Positions 9,210 through 17,394 of a DNA stretch of 64,000 nucleotides are shown piece by piece. Under the pieces are notes generated by a model, which searched no databases, was not told the DNA's origin, and worked only from the letters and a program-made list of their open reading frames with translations. Numbering within the stretch: position 1 is the first letter of the stretch; each line of letters opens with the position of its first letter. A program made the position numbers and the translations under genes. The stretch is taken from positions 62,001-126,000 of the forward strand of contig JAEXAS010000014.1 in NCBI GenBank assembly GCA_023458095.1. The letters run 5' to 3'. Origin of the DNA: Actinomycetes bacterium (GTDB lineage: Bacteria > Actinomycetota > Actinomycetes > Propionibacteriales > Propionibacteriaceae).

Positions 9210-10166
9210 TCAGGCGCGCAGGCGCTCCTTCTCCTCTGGTGGCAGGAACGATGCCTCAATGCTGTTGGCGGCCAGGGTTGCGAGCTGGTCCTCACTCAAG
9301 GCGAACTCAGCGCAAACCGCGTCAAGGTTGTCATCGAGGTAGCCGCCGAAGTAGGCCGGATCGTCGGAGTTCACCGTGACCAGCAGCCCGGCGTCCAGCA
9401 TCGCCGGCAGCGGGTGGGCGGCCAGATTCGGCACTGCCTTGAGGCGGACGTTCGATAGCGGGCAGGCGGTGAGCGGGATGCGCTGTTCACGCAGGTGCGC
9501 CACCAGGGCTGGATCCTCCATGGCCCGAATGCCGTGGTCGACGCGCTCAACCTTGAGGTCACGCAGCGCTTCCCACACATAGCTGGCATCGCCTTCTTCG
9601 CCGGCATGGGCGACGGTGTGCAGGCCATCGGCTCGAGCGCGCTCCCACAGGGCCGCAAACGGTGCAGCAGGGAAGCCGACCTCAGAGGAGCACAACCCGA
9701 TTCCGAGGAGGTCAATGCCGGTGGCCAGGGCCTGGTCGTAGGCGCGCTCAGCGTCCGCGGCGGGCAGGTGGCGCAGGAACGTCACGATGAGCCCGGCGCT
9801 GACGCCGTGGTCTGATTCGGCTCGACGCAGGGCGGCATCGACGCCGCCCAGAACCGTTTCGGCAGACAGGCCTCGAGCCAGGTGGGCCTGCAGATCGAGG
9901 AAGACCTCAGCCCGAACAACACCTGCCCGGGCAGCCCGCGCAAGGTAGGCATTGGTGAGTTCGGTGAAGTCCTCGGCGGTGCGCAGCACTTCCATGTTGG
10001 CGTAGTAGATGTCCAGGAAATCCTGCAGACACCCGTAGTCGTAGCGCGCGCGCAGATCCTCGACATCACGCCACGGCAGGGTGACGTGGTTGCGTTCGGC
10101 CAGACGGAAGGCAAGTTCCGGCTCGAGCGTGCCTTCCAGATGCAGGTGAAGTTCCGCGAAGCGCAT
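9210..10166 (-). CDS. Adenine deaminase of the adenosine-deaminase superfamily
   Basis: A 318-residue TIM-barrel amidohydrolase. Metal ligands are visible in ELHLHLEG (near the N-terminus), VAHAGE and the terminal Asp pair of VNSDDPAYFGGY. The catalytic Glu is in HAGEEG, and VDHGIRAMED and PLTACPLSN are the other conserved blocks. The SDDPAYFGGY signature belongs to the adenine-deaminase branch; true adenosine deaminases usually have TDDPxIF. The expected reaction is therefore adenine to hypoxanthine plus ammonia (purine salvage), though many genomes label it add. AGGAAGG precedes the ATG. Subfamily assignment rests on motif memory. Confidence 0.8.
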   Translation of the reverse strand: MRFAELHLHLEGTLEPELAFRLAERNHVTLPWRDVEDLRARYDYGCLQDFLDIYYANMEVLRTAEDFTELTNAYLARAARAGVVRAEVFLDLQAHLARGLSAETVLGGVDAALRRAESDHGVSAGLIVTFLRHLPAADAERAYDQALATGIDLLGIGLCSSEVGFPAAPFAALWERARADGLHTVAHAGEEGDASYVWEALRDLKVERVDHGIRAMEDPALVAHLREQRIPLTACPLSNVRLKAVPNLAAHPLPAMLDAGLLVTVNSDDPAYFGGYLDDNLDAVCAEFALSEDQLATLAANSIEASFLPPEEKERLRA

Positions 10167-10225
10167 CGGAGGTCCTTCCTGTGAGTGATTCCGATGCTAG
10201 TGCCGAGCAGACCACCCCGACGGAA

Positions 10226-11659
10226 TCAGCCGCGCGCGGTGGTCCCTCGAAAGCCGATCACCTCTCGAGCCGTCCAGTTGATGTCGGCTGCAGGCAGTCC
10301 CGCAGCGATATCAGCGGCCTGTTCGGCCGTCGGATCAGACCACATGCACGCCGCGTTGTACCGCGCCCAGGAATCAAGATCCTCCCGACCCCGTGCGCGC
10401 AGCTCAGCGTCAGGATCGGCAGCCGCCAGCAGGCCGGCACGCACCCGATCCCAGCCACCCCGTCGGCGCAGCAGACGCCAAAGGACGCGGCGCTTGGCGG
10501 CATCGGCCGTGGTCCACAGGCATGCCGCTCGTTGATAGGGCCACATCCCATCCACGGCGATCAAGGCCCGGGCGGCACTGTTGACGAGCCCGGGGTCTGC
10601 ATCGTCGAGCAACGCGAACAGCGACTCGATGTCGCTGGGTTCAGGAGAGGAATACGCCAAAAGCTCCACAGCAACCGCTCGAACCCGGGGGTCAGGATCG
10701 CGCATCCAACCGCGCAGATCGTTGAGGGCGTAGGTTGCCCCCTTCTCGGCTGAGTACTGCAATGCTCTGGGGTTGTGGTCGCCCTCCCAGGCCGCGCGAA
10801 GGATTGCCAGGATGTCCATGCCGCGCAGGGTCGCCCGGTAACTCGCAGCCTCCCGCACCCGCGCCGTTCGGTGCACCAGGGCTTCACAGATGGTGGCCTC
10901 CGGGAGTACCTCGTCGGGCACAACCATGAGCGCCATGGCGTGGGCAATGCTGCGACGAGAGGTGAGCAGGGCCTGCTGCGCAGCGACGTCCTGCGATTCA
11001 CAGACAATGCGAACCAAACGTATGACCAACCATTGATCGGTCACCGTGGCGAGCCGCTGAACCGCCTGTTGAGGGTCGATGTGACCGCCGCTCAGCGCAA
11101 TCGAATATGCCCACCGTTGGGTGTCTCGGTCCGGATGGTCGAGCAGGACGTTCCACAGCGGCTGGTCGTTAACCTGGTCGAACATCGCTGCGTAGCGGCC
11201 CAATCCGTCGGCGCCGCGCTGTCGACCCGAGAGTCGCACGAGGACCGGAACGACCTCCACAGCCTGGTCGACGGCCGTCCGCCAGGCCATGGCACGCCAG
11301 GCCCGGTCACGGATCTCCTCGACCGCATCACCGGTCCGTAAGGCGATCAGCCGTCCGGCAGTGCAACGTGGGTCGGCCGCGAGGCGCGCCACCGCGCGTT
11401 CCCGGGAATACCCGTCCGGGCCCAGGCTCGCCAGTGCGGTCGCCAGGGCGCTCCCGGATCGATCCATCACCGCGCACACGGGGGCGTAGGCGTCCCGCGA
11501 GTTTCCATGGGCCCGTGACTGCTCATCGGCCATGACGAGTTCGCGGGGGCTCCAGGCCGCGATGGTCTGCAGCCCCGCCGACTCAAGCGAGGCGTCCCCA
11601 GCGGTCGCCGAGGTGCGCAGCTCAGCAAGAGTCTCGAGGAACTGATCAGTAGGGCTCAC
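10226..11659 (-). CDS. HEAT-repeat-like protein of unknown function
   Basis: About 477 residues, cytoplasmic, almost wholly helical, with repeated pairs of helices such as DRAWRAMAWRTAVDQAVEVV, RWAYSIALSGGHIDPQQAVQRL and DPRVRAVAVELLAY, which read as degenerate HEAT/armadillo repeats. No catalytic motif is visible. The GTG at 11674 that would give the longest form lies inside a perfect terminator hairpin, so I prefer the GTG at 11659. Repeat proteins of this type are commonly scaffolds. It is followed 60 bp later by the adenine deaminase, and functional linkage is not evident. Confidence 0.6.
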   Translation of the reverse strand: MSPTDQFLETLAELRTSATAGDASLESAGLQTIAAWSPRELVMADEQSRAHGNSRDAYAPVCAVMDRSGSALATALASLGPDGYSRERAVARLAADPRCTAGRLIALRTGDAVEEIRDRAWRAMAWRTAVDQAVEVVPVLVRLSGRQRGADGLGRYAAMFDQVNDQPLWNVLLDHPDRDTQRWAYSIALSGGHIDPQQAVQRLATVTDQWLVIRLVRIVCESQDVAAQQALLTSRRSIAHAMALMVVPDEVLPEATICEALVHRTARVREAASYRATLRGMDILAILRAAWEGDHNPRALQYSAEKGATYALNDLRGWMRDPDPRVRAVAVELLAYSSPEPSDIESLFALLDDADPGLVNSAARALIAVDGMWPYQRAACLWTTADAAKRRVLWRLLRRRGGWDRVRAGLLAAADPDAELRARGREDLDSWARYNAACMWSDPTAEQAADIAAGLPAADINWTAREVIGFRGTTARG

Positions 11660-11671
11660 CAGCGCATTATG

Positions 11672-11704
11672 CACGGGGCCCTCCGCCGGACGGAGGGCCC
11701 CGTG
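11672..11704 (-). terminator. Perfect 14-bp GC-rich hairpin terminator
   Basis: CACGGGGCCCTCCG at 11672-11685 pairs exactly with 11691-11704 around a 5-nt loop. It lies downstream of the PrsW gene's stop (leftward transcription) and upstream of the HEAT-like gene, separating the two transcripts. Confidence 0.8.
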
Positions 11705-11761
11705 TGGTTCACAGCTGGCTGCGTGTGGTTCAGAGCTGATTGCAGCGGAGCGTCTTGCTCC

Positions 11762-12886
11762 TTAGCTGGCCAGTTTCACCGGCGCCGGGGCGGCACTGGG
11801 GTCGGTGTGCTGTGGCTGCGGCGCCGGGGTCAGCGGAGGCTGACCCGGAGGCGGCGGTGCCATGACCAGGGTCGGCTGGTCGAGCCGGGCCTGCTGCGGG
11901 GGACGAAGATCGGTCACGATCGCGACCACAAGGACGGCCAGGCTGATCGTGGCCACGGCGAACTGCACCCAGGTGGAGTCGGTGGCGTCCCACACCGCAT
12001 GCAGCGTGATGGCGGTGATGAAGGCCCCGACCAGCACGGCCCACCGGTACTGGCGGTGCGGGTCAGCCGTCCGCCACAGAGCTGCGGCGACGATCCCGGT
12101 CCAGGCCACATGGCTGGCTGGGGCGAGCAGGGCTCGCAGCATCAGCGTCTGGTCGACGACGGCGACATTGCCATTGGTGGCCATCAAGACAGTGAAGCCG
12201 TAGCCCATGGTCTCCAGCACCGCGAAGCCGGCGCCGGCCGCGATCCCCAAGGTGACTCCCATGCCGGGCGAGCGGCGGCGCAGCAGTAGGAAGATGGCCA
12301 CCGGGACGATCATCTTCACCGTCTCTTCGATCACCGCAACGCCGATCGCGGTCGCTGTGGTGCTGGCTCCCGGACCGCTGGGCAGCAGCAGGGATTCGAG
12401 TTGTCCGGCGCTGATCACACCGATGATGCCGCCGGCGACCGCGGTGATCACCGCCAGCACGGCGTCCTGCCCGACGCGGTGACCCAAGCCGTAGACCAGC
12501 ATCAGCACTGAGGCTGGCACGGTGATGGCACCGATGAACAGCAGGGTCGGGAACAGAATCGGATTTTGGGTTTCGACCATCACCCGCATGGCGATCAGGT
12601 AGGTCAGTACTCCGAACAGCAGGGTTGGGATCCAGGCCAACCGTAACCACCAGCGCGACGGGGTTCCAGCAGACGATGGGGTTCCGGCAGGTGACAGTGC
12701 TGCGTCCGGAACAGCGGCCAGGGGACGGATCGAGGGTTGCGGCTCCGGCAAGGTCTGGGTCTCTGCCCAAAACGCCCAGCCGGACGGTGCCGGGGGCCAC
12801 GATGGATCAGGGCGCCAGTTGGCGTCGGGGTGCCAGTTGGGCGGCGCGGCCGGCCATCCCGGTGGAGCGTTGAACTGCAGTGCCAC
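11762..12886 (-). CDS. PrsW-family intramembrane metalloprotease
   Basis: A 374-residue protein. The first 70 residues are rich in Pro and Trp (PPGWPAAPPNWHPDANWRPDP), a tail often seen before actinobacterial membrane proteins, and about eight membrane helices follow. The PrsW/protease signature is present: EETVKM (EExxK), FAVLETMGY (FxxxE) and HAVWDAT (HxxxD). In Bacillus PrsW cleaves an anti-sigma factor; here no anti-sigma gene is adjacent, so the substrate is open. The GTG start at 12886 has GGAGGTGA 6 nt upstream. A strong hairpin follows the gene. Confidence 0.88.
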   Translation of the reverse strand: MALQFNAPPGWPAAPPNWHPDANWRPDPSWPPAPSGWAFWAETQTLPEPQPSIRPLAAVPDAALSPAGTPSSAGTPSRWWLRLAWIPTLLFGVLTYLIAMRVMVETQNPILFPTLLFIGAITVPASVLMLVYGLGHRVGQDAVLAVITAVAGGIIGVISAGQLESLLLPSGPGASTTATAIGVAVIEETVKMIVPVAIFLLLRRRSPGMGVTLGIAAGAGFAVLETMGYGFTVLMATNGNVAVVDQTLMLRALLAPASHVAWTGIVAAALWRTADPHRQYRWAVLVGAFITAITLHAVWDATDSTWVQFAVATISLAVLVVAIVTDLRPPQQARLDQPTLVMAPPPPGQPPLTPAPQPQHTDPSAAPAPVKLAS

Positions 12887-13043
12887 GAGGGGTCACCTCC
12901 AGAGTCTGAATGGACCGCGGGGGTGGCGCCGCCTTCGCAGCGTCGCTGGCCTTCCCGTTCGGTCCGGGTGGTCCCTTCCACTGTGGCTGCGAATCACTGT
13001 GTTCCGGATCGGCGTTTCCTGTGAAGCTGCTTTGGATCGGAGC

Positions 13044-13724
13044 CTAAGGCTCGAAGCGGTAACCGAGTCCGTGTTGGGTGATGAAGTGCTGTGGCGCTGC
13101 CGGGTCATCCTCGAGTTTGCGCCGCAGTTGGGCGAAGTAGACCCGCAGGTAGTTGGTCTCCTTTGCGTAGCCGTCACCCCACACTTCGGCGAGCAACTGT
13201 CCGCTGGGCACCAGGACGCCGGGATGGCGCAGCAACACCTCCACCAGATGCCACTCGGTGGGGGTGAGCCGTACTTCGACGCCCTTACGCACCGCGCGTT
13301 TTGCCGCAAGGTCCAACGTGAAGGCGTCGGTGGCGACCACCGGGCCCGCGGCAAGGTCAGTGATGTCCATCCGTCGCAATGCTGCTCGCACCCGCGCAAT
13401 CAACTCCTCCATGCCGAAAGGTTTGGTGACGTAGTCGTCGGCGCCGGCGTCGAGGGCCTTCACCTTCTGCGTCTGGCTTTCCCGCGCTGAGAGCACGATG
13501 ATCGGCACCGTCGACCAGCCGCGGATCCCGGCGATCACCTCCACACCGTCCAGATCGGGAAGACCGAGGTCGACGATCACCAAATCGGGCGGATTTGACC
13601 CCGCCGCATGCAGTGCTGCCGCGCCGGTGCCGACACCGTCAACCTCATAGCCGCGGGCTTTGAGGTTGATCATCAGTGCCCGACGCAGGGCGGGTTCATC
13701 CTCAACGATGAGTAAGCGGGCCAT
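13044..13724 (-). CDS. KdpE-like response regulator
   Basis: A 226-residue OmpR-family regulator: VEDEPALRRAL (acidic pocket), VIVDLGLPDLDG (phospho-acceptor Asp), VLSARES, VTKPFGMEELIAR, and a C-terminal winged helix with LTPTEWHLVEVLLRHPGVLV and YLRVYFAQLRRKLEDDPAAPQHFITQHGLGYRF. The last block is characteristic of KdpE. It overlaps the 3' end of the sensor gene by 23 bp. Together with the sensor and potassium permease it forms a three-gene operon, so control of potassium uptake in response to ionic or turgor signals is likely. Confidence 0.88.
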   Translation of the reverse strand: MARLLIVEDEPALRRALMINLKARGYEVDGVGTGAAALHAAGSNPPDLVIVDLGLPDLDGVEVIAGIRGWSTVPIIVLSARESQTQKVKALDAGADDYVTKPFGMEELIARVRAALRRMDITDLAAGPVVATDAFTLDLAAKRAVRKGVEVRLTPTEWHLVEVLLRHPGVLVPSGQLLAEVWGDGYAKETNYLRVYFAQLRRKLEDDPAAPQHFITQHGLGYRFEP

Positions 13725-15105
13725 CGGCCACCTCCAAGGTCACCGTCATGGTCAACCCGCCGCCGGGGGTGGCGGAGGGTGTGAGCGTACCGCCCATGGC
13801 CTCGGTGAAGCCGCGCGCTATCGCCAGGCCCAGTCCGACCCCAGTACTGACCCGGTCGGTGAAATGCTGGAAGGGCGCGAAGATCTCCTCGTACTGCTGT
13901 GGATCGACCCCTGCGCCGTGATCGATGACGCTGATGGCCACCCGGCCTGGGGCGCTGGGATCCCGGTGGGCGGCCAGCGTCACTGCTGAGTCCGGGCCTG
14001 CATGCCGAGCAGCGTTATCCAAGAGATTCGCCACCACGCGTTCCAGAAGCCCGGGATCGGCGTTGAGCAGGGGCAGATCCTCGGGGATCATGAGCTCCAC
14101 GGTGGGCTCCCCGGGACGCAGCACCGAGCCGAGAACCTCCAAGAACTCAGTGGGTTGGCGGTGCATTGACAGGGCTCCGGCTTGGACCCGGCTGGCGTCC
14201 AACAGGTTTCCGATGATGTGGTCGAGTCGGCGGCTGTGTTCCTCGATCGTGGCCAGGAGCTCCGAGCGTTCGTCGGGTTCCAGGGCCAGGTCGTCTTGGC
14301 GAAGGGTGGCGGCAGCGACGGTGATCGCTGCCAGCGGATTGCGCAAGTCATGACCGACGGCCGCCAGCAGACTGGAGCGAAGCTCGTCGATGCGAGCCAG
14401 TTCCTCGGCTCGGCGCGCCTTTTGGCCGAGTTGCTCGGTGCGCCACAGCCGCACCGCGGTCTGTGCCAGTGAGGTCAGGACTCTGCGATCGGCACCCATG
14501 CTTTCGGGACCGTAGAGGCGAAGCTGCCACTGCTCGCCGGCATCCGCCGCGACGATGGCGTCGTCGGCTGCGCGTTCTCCGACGCCGGCCACCACCTCGT
14601 CACCGCGAACCAACTGCACTTCGTTCATGCCGAACACCGCCCGGGCTTTGGCCAAAGCCACCTCGACGGATTCCGGCCCGTGGTCGAGGTTGCTGAGGTC
14701 GGTCAACCATTCGGCTTGAATCCGGGCCCGCTCTGAACGAGCGCGGGCACGCACCCCGAACTCGGTGACTACCCCGACCAGGACAGCCACCGCCAAGAAG
14801 ATCACCAAGTCGATCAGTTCGGTGGCATTGGCGACCTGCAAGGTGCCATAGGGCTGGGTAAAGAAGAAGTTGGCCAACCCGACGCTCACCACCGAGGCGA
14901 CCAAAGCCGGCACCACGCCACCCAGGACCGACGCGATGACCGAAACCAGAACGAACAACAACAAGACGGTGTCCAGGCCCAAGGATTGGCGAGCCGGGGC
15001 CAACACAGCGGTCAGCGCCACAGGAGCACCGACAGCGACGGCGAATCCGTAGAGTCGGCGCCGCCTCGGCAGCCCACTGGTCACCTTGGCGATAGGGTCG
15101 CTCAC
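13702..15105 (-). CDS. KdpD-like sensor kinase lacking the KdpD/Usp input domains
   Basis: About 467 residues from a GTG at 15105, which overlaps the permease stop (GTGA). The protein begins directly with the four-helix DUF4118 membrane region (FFFTQPYGTLQVANATELIDL), then a GAF-like linker, H-box VGHDLRNPLAAITVAAATLR, N-box LLDNAARHA, and HGAGVDP and GVGLGLAIARGF in the ATPase domain. Classical KdpD is about 900 residues with N-terminal KdpD and Usp domains; here those are absent. Truncated KdpD proteins paired with potassium permeases other than Kdp are known in actinobacteria. The signal may be sensed by the membrane region alone. Confidence 0.87.
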   Translation of the reverse strand: MSDPIAKVTSGLPRRRRLYGFAVAVGAPVALTAVLAPARQSLGLDTVLLLFVLVSVIASVLGGVVPALVASVVSVGLANFFFTQPYGTLQVANATELIDLVIFLAVAVLVGVVTEFGVRARARSERARIQAEWLTDLSNLDHGPESVEVALAKARAVFGMNEVQLVRGDEVVAGVGERAADDAIVAADAGEQWQLRLYGPESMGADRRVLTSLAQTAVRLWRTEQLGQKARRAEELARIDELRSSLLAAVGHDLRNPLAAITVAAATLRQDDLALEPDERSELLATIEEHSRRLDHIIGNLLDASRVQAGALSMHRQPTEFLEVLGSVLRPGEPTVELMIPEDLPLLNADPGLLERVVANLLDNAARHAGPDSAVTLAAHRDPSAPGRVAISVIDHGAGVDPQQYEEIFAPFQHFTDRVSTGVGLGLAIARGFTEAMGGTLTPSATPGGGLTMTVTLEVADGPLTHR

Positions 15106-17159
15106 CTCATCGAGCTTGCCAGATCCGGCTGCTTGGCGGGCGTTTCTGGCGGGAGGACGTCGCGGGTCGCCGGGTCGTGGACTGCTGCGTCCGCGCCGGA
15201 GCCGGGGCGTTCCAGGGCGTACGGCTGGGCGGACTTCAGGTGGTACGGGACGCTGGTGACCATCACTCCCGGCATGTAGAGCAAGCGGGTCTTCAACCGG
15301 AACGCGCTTTGGTTGTGCAGGATCTGCTCCCACCAGTGACCGACCACATATTCGGGAATGAACACTTCCACCACGTCGCGCGGTCCGATCCGAATATTCG
15401 ACAGGTAGTCCAAGACCGGCTGCACCAGGTCGCGGTAGGGGGACTGGATCACCGTCAGTGGAATCGGAAGGTCGCGATGGACCCATTCGTCCGAGAGCTT
15501 CTGGGTGCGATCCGGATCAGTGTCGACCCGCAGCGCAGTCACCGTACTGGGACGGATCGCTCGGGCGAAGGCCATCGCCTTCAGCGCAGGTTCGTTCAGT
15601 TGGCTGATCAGCACCACCGCGTGAATACGGCTGGGCAGGGTGAAACCAGCGGTCTTGGGCGCCAGTTGGGCCGACACCCGGCGGTAGTGGCGGTTGATCC
15701 CCAGCATCATGACGAAGAGCACCGGCATGGCGATCACGACCAAGTAGGCGCCGTGGGCGAATTTGGTGACCAAAACGATCATCAGCACCACCAGGGTCGC
15801 TGTTGCGCCGACAGCATTGATGGCCATGAACCCGATGAGTCGCCCTGACCACCCCTGCTCGTTGGCCCGGCGCTTCCAGTACACGACCATGCCGGACTGG
15901 CTGAGGGTGAAGGAGACGAACACGCCAACGATGTAGAGCTGAATGAGCCGAGTCACCGAGCCGTCGAAGATGACGATCAAGGTGGCGGCCATGGCGGCCA
16001 GAATCACGATGCCGTTGCTGAACACCAGCCGGTCGCCGCGGCGCCGCAACTGCTTGGGCAAGAACCGGTCTTTGGCCAGCAGGGAGGCCAGGATGGGGAA
16101 GCCGTTGAAGGCCGTGTTGGCCGCCATGATCAGGATCAAGGTGGTGAAGCCCTGCACGGCGAAGAATCCCCAACTGTTGTTGCCGAAGATCGCCGCAGAG
16201 AGTTGGGCCAGGACGGTGCGCTGTTCGTAGCCGGCCGGGACGTTGGTGAGCTGGTCGAGATTGTCGGCGATGTGAACCCCGGCCGTGGTGGCGAGCACCG
16301 AGATTCCCAGCATCATGGCGATGCTCAAGGCAGCCATGCTGACCAAGGTGAGCGCGGCATTGTGCGCCTTGGGCTTGCGGAAGGTGGGCACGCCATTGCT
16401 GACCGCCTCGACCCCGGTCAACGAGGTACATCCAGAGGCGAACGCGCGCAGCAGCAGGATGATCAGGGCTGCCCCACTCGGGTTGGAGCCGATGAAGCCG
16501 AGCTGCGCGGATTCCGCGACCGGGGCGTGGCCGTTGAGCATGTTCCAGAAGCCGGCCCCGAGCATGACGAAAACGCTGAGGATGAATCCATAGGTCGGGA
16601 TGGCGAACAGGGTGCCGGATTCGCGGACGCCGCGCAGGTTCATCACGGTCAGGACCGCGATGAAGACCAGCGCCAGTTCGACGCTGTAGGCGCGCAACTC
16701 GGGAAAGGCCGAAACGAAGTTCTCCACACCCGAGGCCACCGAGACTGCGACGGTGAGCACGTAGTCGACCAGGAGGGCGGCCGCGGCCACCAGCGATGCG
16801 TTGCGTCCCAGGTTCGCCCGGCTGACCGCGTAGGCGCCACCGCCGTCCGGATAGGCGTGGGTGGTCTGTCGGTAGCTCAGGGTGACCAAGGCCAGCAGCG
16901 ACACCACCAGGACGGCGACCCACGGCGTCAGCAGTACCAGCGAGGCCCCGCCGAGCGCGAGCACCAAGATGATCTCCTGGGTGGCGTAGGCATTGGACGA
17001 GATCGGATCGGAGCAATAGACCGGAAGTGCCAGTCGTTTCGGCAGCAAGGTTTCCCGAAACTGGGTCGTACGCATCGGGTTGCCGACCAGAAGCCTTTTG
17101 GGCAGGCGGAGCGTCATCACGTATCCAGCCAACGCGCCTGTCTGGCTGGATACGGCCAT
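15102..17159 (-). CDS. APC-superfamily permease, KimA-like potassium importer
   Basis: A 685-residue transporter with about 12 helices followed by a cytoplasmic C-terminal domain of roughly 190 residues. The start of the transport domain has LPVYCSDPISSNAYATQEI and YPDGGGAYAVSRANLG, both typical of the KimA (YdaO) family of high-affinity potassium/proton symporters. The C-terminal region (HAVVLISQLNEPALKAMAFARAI, TALRVDTDPDRT, VEVFIPEYVVGHWWEQILHNQ) matches the universal-stress-like tail of these proteins. Start choice is uncertain: ATGs at 17159 and 17117 are both possible. The overlapping KdpD/KdpE-like genes strengthen the potassium assignment. Confidence 0.83.
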   Translation of the reverse strand: MAVSSQTGALAGYVMTLRLPKRLLVGNPMRTTQFRETLLPKRLALPVYCSDPISSNAYATQEIILVLALGGASLVLLTPWVAVLVVSLLALVTLSYRQTTHAYPDGGGAYAVSRANLGRNASLVAAAALLVDYVLTVAVSVASGVENFVSAFPELRAYSVELALVFIAVLTVMNLRGVRESGTLFAIPTYGFILSVFVMLGAGFWNMLNGHAPVAESAQLGFIGSNPSGAALIILLLRAFASGCTSLTGVEAVSNGVPTFRKPKAHNAALTLVSMAALSIAMMLGISVLATTAGVHIADNLDQLTNVPAGYEQRTVLAQLSAAIFGNNSWGFFAVQGFTTLILIMAANTAFNGFPILASLLAKDRFLPKQLRRRGDRLVFSNGIVILAAMAATLIVIFDGSVTRLIQLYIVGVFVSFTLSQSGMVVYWKRRANEQGWSGRLIGFMAINAVGATATLVVLMIVLVTKFAHGAYLVVIAMPVLFVMMLGINRHYRRVSAQLAPKTAGFTLPSRIHAVVLISQLNEPALKAMAFARAIRPSTVTALRVDTDPDRTQKLSDEWVHRDLPIPLTVIQSPYRDLVQPVLDYLSNIRIGPRDVVEVFIPEYVVGHWWEQILHNQSAFRLKTRLLYMPGVMVTSVPYHLKSAQPYALERPGSGADAAVHDPATRDVLPPETPAKQPDLASSMR

Positions 17160-17244
17160 TTTGATGACGTCTTAGCGCCGCTCAGGCCAACCTTGATGAG
17201 TTCTTGGCGCATCAGGCCCGGCGGAGTTGATCCGTCACTTCCAC

Positions 17245-17271
17245 AGAACGACGACGTTCTGTCGTCGTTCT
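17245..17271. promoter_or_regulatory. Perfect 11-bp inverted repeat in divergent promoter region
   Basis: AGAACGACGAC (17245-17255) is followed by a 5-nt loop and its exact complement (17261-17271). It lies between the divergent potassium permease and PHP-protein genes. It could be an operator or an mRNA hairpin; the following CCCTTTGTT is weakly terminator-like on the + strand. Confidence 0.4.
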
Positions 17272-17394
17272 CCCTTTGTTCGGATCGCGAAGGACTGCTG
17301 GTCATCTTGGGCCACTGGGATGGTCCCCAACCCCGGGTTGCTGACCGGAATCGGCTGGTCGGGTACGCGCCGGGGATGATCACGAGAGGAACTC

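Noticed and set aside
17160..17394. A c-di-AMP (ydaO) riboswitch before the KimA-like or PHP gene
   Set aside because: KimA genes are often so controlled, but I could not match the conserved riboswitch blocks in either direction; only an 11-bp hairpin is clear.
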